A stretch of DNA of 64,000 nucleotides from positions 995,001 through 1,059,000 of the forward strand of contig NZ_JAIWOU010000001.1 of NCBI RefSeq assembly GCF_021295395.1, given 5' to 3'. The stretch's first letter is position 1. The number at the start of each line of letters is the position of its first letter. The stretch is from Komagataeibacter sp. FNDCR2 (lineage in GTDB: Bacteria; Pseudomonadota; Alphaproteobacteria; Acetobacterales; Acetobacteraceae). The translations under genes were made by a program, and so were the position numbers. Positions 23,864 to 34,070 of this stretch are shown here, piece after piece. The notes below the pieces were generated by a model. It did no database searches. It was not told where the DNA came from and saw only the letters and a program-made list of their open reading frames with translations.

Positions 23864-26800
23864 TCAGAACTGCTCTACCCTACCCACGCCCTCGATCGCC
23901 TTGATCATCTGCGCCACGCGCGGGGTTACGCGGTACCGCTCGGCCAGGGTCAGTTCCACATCGCGTGTCTCGGCCACGGATGGCAGCAGGATAACCCGCC
24001 CGCGCCCGCCGCCATTGCCGTGCAGCACATCGCGGATCGGCTCAAGGGCCGCCGCCTGATCGAACCAGATGCGCAGTTCCGCCGCCGCCTCCGCCGCCGC
24101 CTGTTCCAGCTCCATCACATCGGACGCGGTAATGCGCAGGGCCTCGCCTTCCAGCTTCAGGTCCGCACTCACCACCACGGCGTTGCCTGCCGCGAGGATT
24201 TCACGCGAGCGGGACAGCACCTCCGAAAAGAAGGTGACTTCACACCCGCCACTGGCGTCGGACAGGCGCACCCATGCCATCTTGTTGCCGGTGCGTGTGG
24301 GGCGCTCCTTGCGGTCCACCACGCAGCCCGCGATCTTGACCCGGCCGATCCCGGCCTGCGCCGCCGCTTCCAGCCCCGTGGCGCGCACAACGCCCAGCCT
24401 GCGCATGAGCGGGCCATAGGAATCGAGCGGGTGGCCGGTCAGGTGGAAGCCTATGGCGTCGGCTTCCATGTTCAGCCGCTCGAATTCAGGCCAGTCCGCC
24501 GTGCGGGGCAGGCGTAGCGGTTCACGCTGTGCCGGTCCGCCCCCCCCACCGCCAAACAGGCCGATCTGGCCGCTGGCGGCTTCCTGTGCATTGGCCTGCG
24601 CGCGGCGCATCACGGTTTCCGCCGCGCCGCAGGCCTGCGCCCGGTTGGGCAGGATCGTGTCGAACGCGCCCGCGCGGGCAAGGTTTTCAAGCTGCATCTT
24701 GTTGACCTGCCGCGAGTCAAGCCGGGCGGCCAGATCCTCAAGGTCGGTAAACGGCCTGTCGCCGCGCCGGGCGACAAGGCTTTCCATCGCGCCCAAACCC
24801 ACCTTCTTGACCGCGGCCAGTGCGTAGCGGATGCCGTAGGTTACGCCATCGGGCAGTTTTTCAACTGTGAAATCAGGTCCGGAGGCATTGATGTCGGGCG
24901 GCAGCACGCGAATGCCCAGCCGCTCGGCCTCCTGCCGCAGGGCGGCCAGCTTGTCCGTTTTTTCCCGTGCCAGCGACATGCACGCGGCAAGGAAGGCGAC
25001 GGGGTGGTTCGCCTTCATCCACGCGGTCTGGTACGACACCAGCGCGTAGGCGGCGGCATGGGATTTGTTGAACCCGTAATCCGCGAACTTGGCCATGAGG
25101 TCGAACACCTCGGCCGCCTTCTCGCTCCCGATCCCGCGCTTCGTCGCCCCTTCGGTAAAGATTTCGCGCTGGCGGTCCATCTCGGCGCGGATTTTCTTGC
25201 CCATGGCGCGCCGCAGCAGGTCCGCCCCGCCCAGGCTGTAGCCCGCCATTTTCTGGGCGATCTGCATCACCTGTTCCTGATAGACCATGATGCCATAGGT
25301 CTCTTCGAGGATATCGCGGATTTCCTCGTGCGGGGGCTCCCATGCCTCGCCATGCTTGCGGCGGCAGTAATCGGGAATATTGGCCATGGGGCCGGGGCGG
25401 TACAGCGCCACGGCGGCGATCAGGTCCTCCAGCCGGGTCGGGCGCATCTGCTTGAGGACATCGCGCATCCCCGCCCCTTCGAACTGGAACACGCCGCCGG
25501 TATCGCCACGCGCCAGCATGTCGTATGTCAGGGCATCATCCAGCGGCAGGGCCGACAGATCCACCTCTATGCCCATGCCATGCAGGAATTTCACGGCGCG
25601 TTGCAAGATGGTAAGCGTGGTAAGGCCAAGGAAGTCGAATTTGACCAGTCCCGCCTGCTCCACGAACTTCATGTTGTACTGCGTGACCAGCATCTCGCTT
25701 TTCGGGTCACGGTACAGCGGCACCAGTTCCACCAGTTCGCGGTCACCGATCACCACGCCCGCGGCATGCGTGCTGGCGTGGCGGAACAGGCCCTCAAGCT
25801 GCTGGCCGATTTCCAGCAGGCGGCGGATGGCTTCGTCCTCGTCGCGCATTTCCTGCAGGCGCGGCTCCCCCTCGATCGCGGCCTTGAGCGTGACCGGCTG
25901 CGCGGGGTTGTTGGGGATCAGTTCCGCCACGCGGTTGACCATGCCATAGGGCAGGCCCAGCACGCGCCCCACGTCGCGCACGGCGGCGCGGGCCTGCAGC
26001 TTACCGAACGTGATAATCTGGGCCACGCGGTCCGGCCCGTATTCCTGCCGGACATAGCGGATCACCTCATCACGCCGGTCCTGACAGAAATCAATATCGA
26101 AATCCGGCATCGACACGCGTTCGGGGTTCAGGAACCGTTCGAACAGCAGGTTGAAGGGAATGGGGTCGATATCGGTAATGGTCAGCGCCCACGCGGCCAG
26201 CGAACCCGCGCCCGAGCCACGCCCCGGCCCCACGGGAATGTCATGCGCCTTGGCCCACTGGATGAAGTCGGCCACGATCATGAAATAACCGGGGAAGCCC
26301 ATCTGCGCGATGATGTCGAGTTCAAAGGCCAGGCGTTCCTCGTACTTTTTACGGGTCTCCTCATCCACCTTCATGCGTGACAGGCGGTGGCCAAGGCCGG
26401 TGATGGCCATGTTCCGCAGGGTTTCGTCCTCGGTCCTGCCTTTCTGCACCTTGGGGCACATGGGCAGCAGCGGCTTGCGCGTTTCCACCTGCACGGCGCA
26501 GCGCCGCGCGATTTCCAGCGTATTGTCACAGGCTTCGGGCAGGTCGGCGAAGAGTTCGCGCATCACCTCCGGCGGCTTGAACCAGTGTTCGGGGGTGACG
26601 CGCCAGCGATCGCGCTCGGCCATGGTACGGCCCTGCGCGATGCACAGCAGCGCGTCATGCGCCTCGTACATATCCGGCCGGGGGAAGAAACATTCATTCG
26701 TGGCCACCAGCGGCAGGCCCATGCGGTCGGCCATGGCGATCATGCCCGGCTCCACCGCCTGCTCGGCCGCGCGGCCGTGGCGGTGCAGTTCAACCGCCAT

Positions 26801-27298
26801 GTTGGTCCCATATGCCTCATGCAGCCGGGCCATCAGGCGGGTGGCTTCCGGCTCCTGCCCTTCGGCCAGCATGTTGAACAGTGGGCCCCGGCTGCCGCCC
26901 GTCAGCAAAAACAGGCCGCCCGCATGTTGGCACAGCAGGTCGAGGCTTACCGTCGGCTCATCCGTCTCATGCTGCAGAAAGCCCGCGGAGGACAGGATCT
27001 GGAGATTGGCCAGCCCCTGCGCGTCGCGCGCCAGCAGCACGACCGGCTCGGCCGGGGTGCCGGGCTTGTCGCTACGCGCCGGCAGGGCGACCTGGCAGCC
27101 GATGATGGGCTGCACGCCCTTCTTGCCGCAATATTGCGAGAATTCCAGCGCCCCGAACATGTTGCCCGTATCGGTGATCGCGACGGCGGGCATGTGCATG
27201 TCATGCGCCAGCGCCACCAGTTCGGGCACGCGGATGGCGCCCTGGCTGAGGGAATAGGCGGAATGGACGCGCAGGTGAATGAAATCGGCATGGGACAT
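23864..27298 (-). CDS. dnaE: DNA polymerase III alpha subunit DnaE
   Basis: A 1,144-residue protein, the normal length. The PHP domain opens with 'FIHLRVHSAYSLSQGAI' (metal-binding His pair). The polymerase core carries 'PDFDIDFCQDRRDEVIRYV' with the catalytic Asp pair near residue 410, and 'FNKSHAAAYALVSYQTAWMKANHP' of the fingers. The C-terminus holds an OB-fold region that binds single-stranded DNA. This is the replicative polymerase, acting with beta clamp and epsilon. The frame is intact over 3.4 kb. Confidence 0.97.
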   Translation of the reverse strand: MSHADFIHLRVHSAYSLSQGAIRVPELVALAHDMHMPAVAITDTGNMFGALEFSQYCGKKGVQPIIGCQVALPARSDKPGTPAEPVVLLARDAQGLANLQILSSAGFLQHETDEPTVSLDLLCQHAGGLFLLTGGSRGPLFNMLAEGQEPEATRLMARLHEAYGTNMAVELHRHGRAAEQAVEPGMIAMADRMGLPLVATNECFFPRPDMYEAHDALLCIAQGRTMAERDRWRVTPEHWFKPPEVMRELFADLPEACDNTLEIARRCAVQVETRKPLLPMCPKVQKGRTEDETLRNMAITGLGHRLSRMKVDEETRKKYEERLAFELDIIAQMGFPGYFMIVADFIQWAKAHDIPVGPGRGSGAGSLAAWALTITDIDPIPFNLLFERFLNPERVSMPDFDIDFCQDRRDEVIRYVRQEYGPDRVAQIITFGKLQARAAVRDVGRVLGLPYGMVNRVAELIPNNPAQPVTLKAAIEGEPRLQEMRDEDEAIRRLLEIGQQLEGLFRHASTHAAGVVIGDRELVELVPLYRDPKSEMLVTQYNMKFVEQAGLVKFDFLGLTTLTILQRAVKFLHGMGIEVDLSALPLDDALTYDMLARGDTGGVFQFEGAGMRDVLKQMRPTRLEDLIAAVALYRPGPMANIPDYCRRKHGEAWEPPHEEIRDILEETYGIMVYQEQVMQIAQKMAGYSLGGADLLRRAMGKKIRAEMDRQREIFTEGATKRGIGSEKAAEVFDLMAKFADYGFNKSHAAAYALVSYQTAWMKANHPVAFLAACMSLAREKTDKLAALRQEAERLGIRVLPPDINASGPDFTVEKLPDGVTYGIRYALAAVKKVGLGAMESLVARRGDRPFTDLEDLAARLDSRQVNKMQLENLARAGAFDTILPNRAQACGAAETVMRRAQANAQEAASGQIGLFGGGGGGPAQREPLRLPRTADWPEFERLNMEADAIGFHLTGHPLDSYGPLMRRLGVVRATGLEAAAQAGIGRVKIAGCVVDRKERPTRTGNKMAWVRLSDASGGCEVTFFSEVLSRSREILAAGNAVVVSADLKLEGEALRITASDVMELEQAAAEAAAELRIWFDQAAALEPIRDVLHGNGGGRGRVILLPSVAETRDVELTLAERYRVTPRVAQMIKAIEGVGRVEQF

Positions 27299-27550
27299 GT
27301 CGGCACTCTACCCTACTGACAGCCCGATTTACACCATCCCCGACATGTTCCGGCGGGGCATCCGATGCCACGGGATATGGCCTGGCGAAGGATTCCATGA
27401 TACGTACAGCCCATGTTGCGGCCTTTGTGCGGGAAGCCTTACAATAGTGCTGGCTTCAGCTTTAGATACCCGTGATGAATCGGCAATACATACCTGTTTT
27501 TGCAATGACAGCACTGATATTGTGTGGTAAAGCTCGTTCACATATAGATC

Positions 27551-27579
27551 TTATGCAATATTATTTCATAGTGTATAAT
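27551..27579 (+). promoter_or_regulatory. Sigma-70-like promoter for the GT25 gene
   Basis: TATAAT at 27574-27579 lies 17 bases after TTATGC (27551-27556), in an AT-rich pocket. A transcript would begin near 27586, only a few bases before the ATG at 27594. This leaves no room for a Shine-Dalgarno and suggests a leaderless or nearly leaderless message. Confidence 0.5.
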
Positions 27580-27593
27580 TGAACTAAACAACA

Positions 27594-28442
27594 ATGAATA
27601 ACAAAAAAAACTATAAGGAATATACTTTCCCACCAATTATTATTATCAGCCTGCCGCGCGCTGTAGAACGCCGACGGACATTAACGCTACAACTTACCTG
27701 CCTTGGGCTGGATTTTGAATTCTGGGACGCGGTTGATGCCCTTGACCTGACCGACCGCGATTACGAGATCTATAATAGCCGTAGACGCCGGATTTTCATG
27801 GGCAAGGATCTCTATTCGGGGGAAATAGCCTGCCTGCTGTCGCATAAAAAAGCCATACAGCGGATCGCGACCGAGGACACGCCGTGTATCGTGCTGGAAG
27901 ACGACGTCCTTCTTTCCCCTGACTGGCCCCATGTCGTACGCGCCCTGATGGCCCGGCGCGACAAATGGGAATTCGTGCGTTTTTTTGGTGATGAGAAACA
28001 CGCCACCCGCCGGCAGCGCAAACTTGTCCCGCTGGGGCGCGATTACTGGCTGACCCGGATTTCCACAACACCCGGCGGGGCCCATGCCTATCTGATCAGC
28101 CCGTCTGGTGCGCGCAAAATCCTGCGTTGCCTGCATTACACGGCCACCCCGATCGACACATTGATGGGACAGCCTTGGAAAACCGGCCTTGGCGCCCTGA
28201 GCGTCTGGCCCGGAGTGGCGCGGGAGAACGACAAATTCCCCTCCTATATCGGTAATGCCCGTTTTGCCAGCACGCCCACCACCACGGGACTGGAACGCGC
28301 GCTGTATTTCGCGGCCAATCCTGGCCTGCGGCTGGTGGAAAACATACTCAAGCGCGGGTTTTATTACGGCCACGCATTACCCGACCTGTGGCGCAGACCC
28401 GAACCGGAGGCTGAAGCCTCCCACGCACCGGCACGCCCCTGA
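27594..28442 (+). CDS. Glycosyltransferase family 25 (LPS-type) protein
   Basis: A 282-residue protein. 'IISLPRAVERRRTLTLQLTCLGLDFEFWDAVD' is the typical opening of GT25 enzymes such as LPS galactosyltransferases. 'GEIACLLSHKKAIQRI' and 'CIVLEDDVLLSPDW' hold the sugar-nucleotide and metal-binding acidic motif. 'GAHAYLISPSGARKIL' is also conserved. It probably adds a hexose to lipopolysaccharide or another surface glycan. It is an isolated plus-strand gene between minus-strand operons, with an AT-rich start. Confidence 0.85.
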   Translation: MNNKKNYKEYTFPPIIIISLPRAVERRRTLTLQLTCLGLDFEFWDAVDALDLTDRDYEIYNSRRRRIFMGKDLYSGEIACLLSHKKAIQRIATEDTPCIVLEDDVLLSPDWPHVVRALMARRDKWEFVRFFGDEKHATRRQRKLVPLGRDYWLTRISTTPGGAHAYLISPSGARKILRCLHYTATPIDTLMGQPWKTGLGALSVWPGVARENDKFPSYIGNARFASTPTTTGLERALYFAANPGLRLVENILKRGFYYGHALPDLWRRPEPEAEASHAPARP

Positions 28443-28512
28443 TTCGCCTGAACCGAACGTCCCTCTCCCGTCCTGCCCGCAGCGATCGGATGATGGAGGC
28501 AACACCGTAGAC

Positions 28513-28539
28513 CGCGGGTGATCAGGCCGTCACCCCGCG
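28513..28539. terminator. GC-rich hairpin between convergent genes
   Basis: CGCGGGTGA (28513-28521) pairs with TCACCCCGCG (28530-28539), allowing one bulge. It lies between the glycosyltransferase gene and the end of lolD and overlaps the lolD stop. No T run follows, so termination is only possible. Confidence 0.35.
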
Positions 28540-29243
28540 CCCCGTGCGTCTTCCAACGGTACGACCTGCCCATCGCGCAGGGTCACAACACGGTCCATCC
28601 GTCGCGCAAGGTCCATGTTATGGGTCGCGATCAGGGCTGCGACGCCATGCGCCCGCACGGTGCCCAGCAGCGCGTCGAACACAGCATCGGACGTATGGAC
28701 ATCCAGATTGCCCGTCGGCTCATCGGCCAGCAGCACATGGGGCTGGTTGGCCAGCGCGCGCGCAATGGCCACGCGCTGCTTCTCGCCGCCGGACAGCTTG
28801 CCGGGCAGGTGCTCCAGCCTGTGCTCCAGCCCGAACGCGCCCAGCAGCTCATCCGCCCGCGCACGGGCGTTGCGCCGCGCGACGCCCGCGATCATCTGCG
28901 GCAGCATGACGTTTTCCCGCGCGCTGAATTCCGCCAGCAGGTGATGGAACTGGTACACGAACCCGATCCGGTCACGCCGGAGCTGTGTGCGCTCCCGATC
29001 CGCCAGCGCGCCCGCGTCCTGTCCCGCCAGCAGGACGCACCCGGCATCCGGTTTTTCCAACAGCCCGGCCAGATGCAGGAGCGTGGACTTGCCCGTGCCC
29101 GAAGGGGCGACCAGCGCCACGATCTCACCCGGATGGAGGGTAAGGTCCGCCCCGCGCAGCACATCGAGCGTTTCCTCGCCGCTGATATAGCGCCGCGCCA
29201 CGCCATCAAGGCGCAGCGGGGGCGCGTTGACCACCTCATTCAT
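28530..29243 (-). CDS. lolD: Lipoprotein-releasing ABC transporter ATPase LolD
   Basis: A 237-residue ABC ATPase, from the ATG at 29243. Walker A is '[11 protein letters not shown]', signature '[15 protein letters not shown]', Walker B '[12 protein letters not shown]', with a switch His in 'ATHNMD'. It powers extraction of lipoproteins from the inner membrane for LolA. It overlaps the membrane-subunit gene by eight bases, so the two form an operon. Confidence 0.93.
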   Translation of the reverse strand: MNEVVNAPPLRLDGVARRYISGEETLDVLRGADLTLHPGEIVALVAPSGTGKSTLLHLAGLLEKPDAGCVLLAGQDAGALADRERTQLRRDRIGFVYQFHHLLAEFSARENVMLPQMIAGVARRNARARADELLGAFGLEHRLEHLPGKLSGGEKQRVAIARALANQPHVLLADEPTGNLDVHTSDAVFDALLGTVRAHGVAALIATHNMDLARRMDRVVTLRDGQVVPLEDARGAG

Positions 29244-30480
29244 GGCGCAGGGCCTCCACCGGGTCGGTTCTGGCGGCCCGCCATGATGGGTAGAGCGTGG
29301 CCAGCAGCGAGAGCGCAAGCGCCATCGCGATCACCTCCGCCACCTGCGACCAGATCAGCTTGGCGGGCAGGTGTTCAAGATAATACACCTCGGCATTGAA
29401 CAGGTCCGTGCCGGTGATGCGCTGCAGGACCTGACGGATATGCTCGATATTCAGGCAGAACACGATTCCCAGCCCCGTGCCCACCACGGTGCCCGTCACC
29501 CCGACCGACGCCCCGCACATGAGGAAGATGCGCATGATCGCGCCCCGCGTGGCCCCCAGCGTGCGCAGCACGGCGATATCGGCGCTCTTGTCCTTGACCA
29601 TCATGATCAGCGAGGAAATCACATTGAACGCGGCGACAAGGATGATCAGCGTCAGGATCAGGAACATCACGTTCTGTTCCACCTGCACCGCGCCGAAAAA
29701 GGCGTTGTTGCTCTGCGTCCAGTCCATGACGCGGACATCGCCGTTCATGGCCTTTTCAATGGCCTGACGGACCGGGATGACATTTTCCGCATCCCGGGTC
29801 ATGACCTGCACCTGCGTGACCTGTCCGGGCAACTGGAAATAGACCTGTGCGGCATGCAGGGGCAGGAAGACGTAACCGGCATTGTAGTCGTTCACCCCGG
29901 CATCAAAAATCCCCACCACACGGTAGGCGCGCACGCGCGGCATGGTGCCAAAGGCCGTCGCCGCCCCCTGGGGCGAAACAAGGGTCAGCCTGCCGCCCAC
30001 GGTCAGCCCCGCGCGTTCGGCCAGCGTGGTGCCGACGATGATGGTGTCGTCATCGCCAAAATCATCCATGGAGCCCGCGACAAGGTTGTCACTAACCTCA
30101 TGCAGGCCGATCAGGTCATGACGGGTCATGCCCCGCACCAGCCCGCCCGCGTTGTAATTGCCCGAATTGAGCAGCACCTGCGATTCCACCAGGGGCGCCG
30201 CCGAGACCACGCCGGGCACGCCGCGCACGCGGGCCGCCACATCATCATAATCGCTGATGGTGCGGGAAATGCCGTACACGCTCAGATCCCCGTTCAGGCC
30301 AAGGATACGCCCCAGCAGATCGGCCTTGAACCCGTTCATGACCGACATGACGATGATGAGTGTTGCGACGCCAAGCGCGATCCCCACAAGCGAGAAGATC
30401 GCGATGACGGAAACGAAGCGTTCCCCGCGCCGGGCATGCAGGTAGCGCCCGGCGACCATCCGCTCAAAGGGGCCGAACAT
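29236..30480 (-). CDS. lolC: Lipoprotein-releasing ABC transporter membrane subunit LolC/E
   Basis: A 414-residue MacB-like permease: one membrane helix near residues 22-48, a large periplasmic domain (about 50-265), and three C-terminal helices from about 270 to 400. '[36 protein letters not shown]' and '[22 protein letters not shown]' (coupling region) are typical. One gene takes the place of separate lolC and lolE, as is common in alphaproteobacteria. It overlaps the proS stop by one base. Confidence 0.93.
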   Translation of the reverse strand: MFGPFERMVAGRYLHARRGERFVSVIAIFSLVGIALGVATLIIVMSVMNGFKADLLGRILGLNGDLSVYGISRTISDYDDVAARVRGVPGVVSAAPLVESQVLLNSGNYNAGGLVRGMTRHDLIGLHEVSDNLVAGSMDDFGDDDTIIVGTTLAERAGLTVGGRLTLVSPQGAATAFGTMPRVRAYRVVGIFDAGVNDYNAGYVFLPLHAAQVYFQLPGQVTQVQVMTRDAENVIPVRQAIEKAMNGDVRVMDWTQSNNAFFGAVQVEQNVMFLILTLIILVAAFNVISSLIMMVKDKSADIAVLRTLGATRGAIMRIFLMCGASVGVTGTVVGTGLGIVFCLNIEHIRQVLQRITGTDLFNAEVYYLEHLPAKLIWSQVAEVIAMALALSLLATLYPSWRAARTDPVEALRHE

Positions 30481-31802
30481 CAGCCCGGTGTTTTCATGAC
30501 AAGGGCCAGGGCGCCTTCGGGCGTATCCTCGGTGCGCTCACCCGTGCGGCGGTTCTTGATCTCGACCTTGCCATCCTTCGCCCCGCGCGGGCCGACAATC
30601 AACTGCCACGGGTGCCCCATCAGGTCCGCATCGGCAAACTTCGCGCCGGCGCGTTCCGCGCGGTCATCGTATAGGAAATGCTCCGGGGCGGCGGCGTACA
30701 GCTTCTCGCACATGGCGTCACATACGCTGTCGCCACTCTTGAGGTTGATGATCACAGCGCGGAAGGGGGCGACGGATTCGGGCCAGATGATGCCGTTTTC
30801 ATCATGGCTGGCCTCGATAATGGCGGCGACGAGACGCGAGACGCCAATGCCGTAAGACCCCATTTCCGGGAATAGCGGCGCGCCATCCGGCCCGCTGACC
30901 GTGATGTCCATGGACTCGGTATATTTGCGCCCGAAATGGAAGATGTGCCCGACCTCGATGCCCCGTCCCTCGCGCTGGCGCGCGGCGGGAACCTGCGCCC
31001 ATGCGGCGGTGTCGTGCTTTTCATCGGTGGCGGCGTAGAACGAGGTCATGCGCGTGAAGAACTGCTCCAGCGACTGGCGGTCGGCAATATCCACATCCTG
31101 CCCCAGCCAGTCCTGCTCCTCCAGCGCGCTGTCAAAGAACACGCCACTTTCCCCCGTGGGGGCGAGGATCAGGAATTCATGGCTCAGCTCGCCCCCGATC
31201 GGCCCCGTATCGGCCAGCATCGGGATGGCGCGCACGCCCAGACGCTGGAACGTGCGCAGATAGGCCAGCATCATCCGCCGGTAGGTATCGACCGAGGAGT
31301 CATAGTCCAGATCGAAACTGTAGGCGTCCTTCATGTAGAATTCGCGCCCGCGCATCACGCCAAAACGGGGGCGCACCTCGTCACGGAACTTCCACTGGAT
31401 GTGATAGAGAACCTGCGGCAGTTCCTTGTAGGACTTGATGACCTGGCCGAACAGGTCGGTAATCATTTCCTCATTGGTCGGTCCATACAGCATGTCACGC
31501 TCATGGCGGTCACGGATGCGCAGCATTTCCGGGCCATAGGCGTCATAACGCCCCGACCGCTTCCACAGCTCGGCGGACTGGAGGGTGGGCATCAGCAGTT
31601 CCTGCGCGCCCACGGCGTTCTGTTCCTGGCGCACGATTTCCGCGATATTCTGCAAGACCCGCCATCCGGCCGGCAGCCAGGCGTAGATGCCCGCGGCAGT
31701 CTGGCGGATCAGGCCCGCACGCAGCATGAGCCGGTGCGAGGTAATCTGGGCCTCGGCCGGATTTTCCTTGAGGGTAGGCAGAAAACTGCGGGACAGACGC
31801 AT
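30480..31802 (-). CDS. proS: Prolyl-tRNA synthetase
   Basis: A 440-residue class II synthetase of the short form without an editing insertion, usual in alphaproteobacteria. Class II motif 2 '[30 protein letters not shown]' and motif 3 '[17 protein letters not shown]' are clear. The C-terminal anticodon-binding domain contains '[26 protein letters not shown]'. It charges tRNA-Pro. It starts the proS-lolC-lolD unit, with an intergenic leader of about 300 bases. Confidence 0.95.
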   Translation of the reverse strand: MRLSRSFLPTLKENPAEAQITSHRLMLRAGLIRQTAAGIYAWLPAGWRVLQNIAEIVRQEQNAVGAQELLMPTLQSAELWKRSGRYDAYGPEMLRIRDRHERDMLYGPTNEEMITDLFGQVIKSYKELPQVLYHIQWKFRDEVRPRFGVMRGREFYMKDAYSFDLDYDSSVDTYRRMMLAYLRTFQRLGVRAIPMLADTGPIGGELSHEFLILAPTGESGVFFDSALEEQDWLGQDVDIADRQSLEQFFTRMTSFYAATDEKHDTAAWAQVPAARQREGRGIEVGHIFHFGRKYTESMDITVSGPDGAPLFPEMGSYGIGVSRLVAAIIEASHDENGIIWPESVAPFRAVIINLKSGDSVCDAMCEKLYAAAPEHFLYDDRAERAGAKFADADLMGHPWQLIVGPRGAKDGKVEIKNRRTGERTEDTPEGALALVMKTPG

Positions 31803-32109
31803 ATCCGTATGAACCTTGAAGTAGGGGAACCAGTGATGCGACGGACCCTAGACCAATCGGAACCCGCGTGGAATGGGGCATGTGCGCCCCCCACATTCCC
31901 GCCACACCAAAGCGTGATGGCTTCCCGCCCCCATGGTGTAAACATCCGCGTGAGGGGGAGTAGCCGCCCCACCGTGGCAGGGCTAATGTGCGCGGGCAAA
32001 TCTGGTTGCGTAAAAGACGCCGGGTTTAGGGAAAACGTACCAAATAAAAATGGCAGGAAACGGTCAGCCGCTTCCTGCCATAATCATTTCCGGCCCCTGT
32101 GCGCCGTGG
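31803..32109. other. Intergenic region between proS and RNase J gene
   Basis: About 307 bases. It should hold the proS promoter and, at 32051-32080, the RNase J terminator. In many alphaproteobacteria this space carries a small DUF1467 gene; no such frame is visible here. No other feature was recognised. Confidence 0.5.
32051..32080 (-). terminator. Rho-independent terminator of the RNase J gene
   Basis: TGGCAGGAA (32051-32059) pairs with TTCCTGCCA (32072-32080). Read on the minus strand the stem is followed by TTTTTATTTG, a good U tract. Confidence 0.8.
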
Positions 32110-33753
32110 TCAGACGCGCAGCAGGTGCACATCCACCAGCGGGCGCTTTTGCAGCTTGCGGCCCAGCGCCCGGCGCAGGGCGGTTTTCGCGGCCTCGCGG
32201 AAGGTCGCGTCGTTCGCGCGCAGTTCATCGGGAATTTCATCCAGCGCATTGCCGAATTCTTCCGTGATGCGCAGGGTTTCGGGGTCTTCCATATCCAGCA
32301 GGCCGGGCGCGCTGACCTTCGGGTCACCGATCAGGTAACCTTCATCGTCCACGGCAAAACTGCCCAGCACCATGCCATTGAACAGCATGCGCCGCCGGGC
32401 CGACAGCACACCCCCGTTCATGGGCAGGATACGGCCGCCATCCAGCACCAGCCGCCCGGTCGGCGCGGTATCGCCCACCTCCACGCCATTGGCGCGGATA
32501 TCAAGGATGTCACCATCCTCCAGCAGGACCGGCTCGATATCGAGTTCCTGCGCAATGGCGGCATTGGCGGTCAGGTGACGCCACTCACCATGCACGGGAA
32601 TGAGAAAGCGCGGACGCACAAGGTCATACAGCATGCGCACATCGCCACCCGTGGCGTGGCCCGATACATGCACCAGATGATCCTTGTCCGTAATCACCTG
32701 CACGCCACGACGGGTCAGGTTGTCCTGCACCTGGATCACCGCCTGCTCGTTGCCGGGGATCATGCGGCTGCTGTAGATGACCGTATCGTTTTCACCCAGC
32801 GAGATGTTGGGGTGGGTGTCGGACGCAATGCGCGACAGGGCGGAACGCGGTTCACCCTGGCTACCCGTCACGATCAGGAGGATCTGGTCCTCATGAACGG
32901 AATTCGCCTCCTGTTCGGACAGGAAGGGCGGCACGTCGGACAGATAACCGCATTCGCGCGCCGCGACCTCCAGGTTGCGCAGGCTGCGCCCCACCACGGC
33001 CACCTTGCGACCCGCCGCATGCGCGGCCTTGGCCAGCGTTTCCACACGCGCCACGTTACTGGCGAAGCACGTCACCGCGATCCGCCCCTCAAGCGAGGCG
33101 ATCAGGCGGGTCATTTCGCGCCGCACATCCGCTTCCGACGCGGAAGGCCCCTCGGTCCGGACATTGGTGCTGTCACACACCATGGCCAGCACACCCTCGC
33201 GCCCCAGCGCGGCGAAGGTTTCAAGGTCGGTTGGCGGCCCCACCTGCGGGTTGGGGTCGATCTTCCAGTCGCCTGTATGGATGATGATACCCTGCGGCGT
33301 GCGCAGCACCAGCGACTGCGACTCGGGCACCGAATGGGTCACGGAAATGAAGCGCAGGTCGAACGGACCAACGGTAAACGCACTGCCCGGCGCCACGACA
33401 TGGATCGGCACCTGCTGGAGCAACTGCGCCTCGCCCAGCTTGCGCCGCAGCACGGCGGCGGCGAACGGCGTCACGTAAACCGGACAGCCCAGTTGCGGCC
33501 ACAGATGGGCGATGGCGCCCAGATGGTCCTCATGCGCATGGGTGACGACAAGCCCGGCCAGCGCCTTTTTGCGTTCGGCGATGAAGACCGGATCCGGCAG
33601 GAGAATCTCCGCCTCCGGCGTGTCGTTGCCGCTGAAGCCGATACCGCAGTCAACCGCAAGCCATGCCTCTCCCTGCCGGTAGAGGTTGAGGTTCATGCCA
33701 ATTTCGCCTGTTCCGCCCAGCGGAAGGAATGAAACGCCTGTTATATCATTCAT
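32110..33753 (-). CDS. rnj: Ribonuclease J
   Basis: A 547-residue metallo-beta-lactamase/beta-CASP RNase from the ATG at 33753, with AGGA seven bases upstream. 'VVTHAHEDHLGAIAHLWPQ' is the zinc-binding HxHxDH motif near residue 75. 'VHVSGHATGGDVRMLYDLVRPRFLIPVHGEWRH' carries the beta-CASP residues. It has 5'-3' exo- and endonuclease roles in rRNA and mRNA processing, and in alphaproteobacteria works beside RNase E. Confidence 0.93.
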   Translation of the reverse strand: MNDITGVSFLPLGGTGEIGMNLNLYRQGEAWLAVDCGIGFSGNDTPEAEILLPDPVFIAERKKALAGLVVTHAHEDHLGAIAHLWPQLGCPVYVTPFAAAVLRRKLGEAQLLQQVPIHVVAPGSAFTVGPFDLRFISVTHSVPESQSLVLRTPQGIIIHTGDWKIDPNPQVGPPTDLETFAALGREGVLAMVCDSTNVRTEGPSASEADVRREMTRLIASLEGRIAVTCFASNVARVETLAKAAHAAGRKVAVVGRSLRNLEVAARECGYLSDVPPFLSEQEANSVHEDQILLIVTGSQGEPRSALSRIASDTHPNISLGENDTVIYSSRMIPGNEQAVIQVQDNLTRRGVQVITDKDHLVHVSGHATGGDVRMLYDLVRPRFLIPVHGEWRHLTANAAIAQELDIEPVLLEDGDILDIRANGVEVGDTAPTGRLVLDGGRILPMNGGVLSARRRMLFNGMVLGSFAVDDEGYLIGDPKVSAPGLLDMEDPETLRITEEFGNALDEIPDELRANDATFREAAKTALRRALGRKLQKRPLVDVHLLRV

Positions 33754-34070
33754 CAAGAAGTCCTGTTTCTATTGAGATGCTTTGAGATGGATTCGAAAAA
33801 ATGGACGCGGAACGCCTGCTCCGTGTCGAATGGCATGCCCTGTTGTCAGCCCATTCAGGCCAGTAATCCCGTTCGTCGCCAGCCCGTTGCCGACATGTGG
33901 CCTGACCTGCACGGTGGACCCGGCTCACTTCCCCATGCCCCACCGGATGGATCGGATGGCTGGAAATGGCGTTCAACACCACGCAGGCTTTCAGGCCGAC
34001 GCTACTAATTCTTGCACGGGATTATCATGTAATCCCGCGAACTTAAATCTCTTTCCTCGGTCCGCCCCGA
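33754..34070. other. Intergenic region between RNase J gene and birA
   Basis: About 317 bases without a supportable gene. In related alphaproteobacteria coaX (type III pantothenate kinase) usually sits here. The frames were read on the minus strand and none resembled CoaX. It contains a perfect hairpin at 34017-34037. Confidence 0.55.
34017..34037. terminator. Perfect 8-bp hairpin downstream of birA
   Basis: CGGGATTA (34017-34024) and TAATCCCG (34030-34037) form a perfect stem around TCATG. It lies about 35 bases past the birA stop. There is no T run on either strand, so it may be an attenuating or stabilising 3' hairpin, not a classic terminator. Confidence 0.4.

Noticed and set aside
25004-27319. 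Long plus-strand frames within dnaE
   Set aside because: The dnaE reading is intact and motif-rich; the antisense frames have no recognisable sequence.
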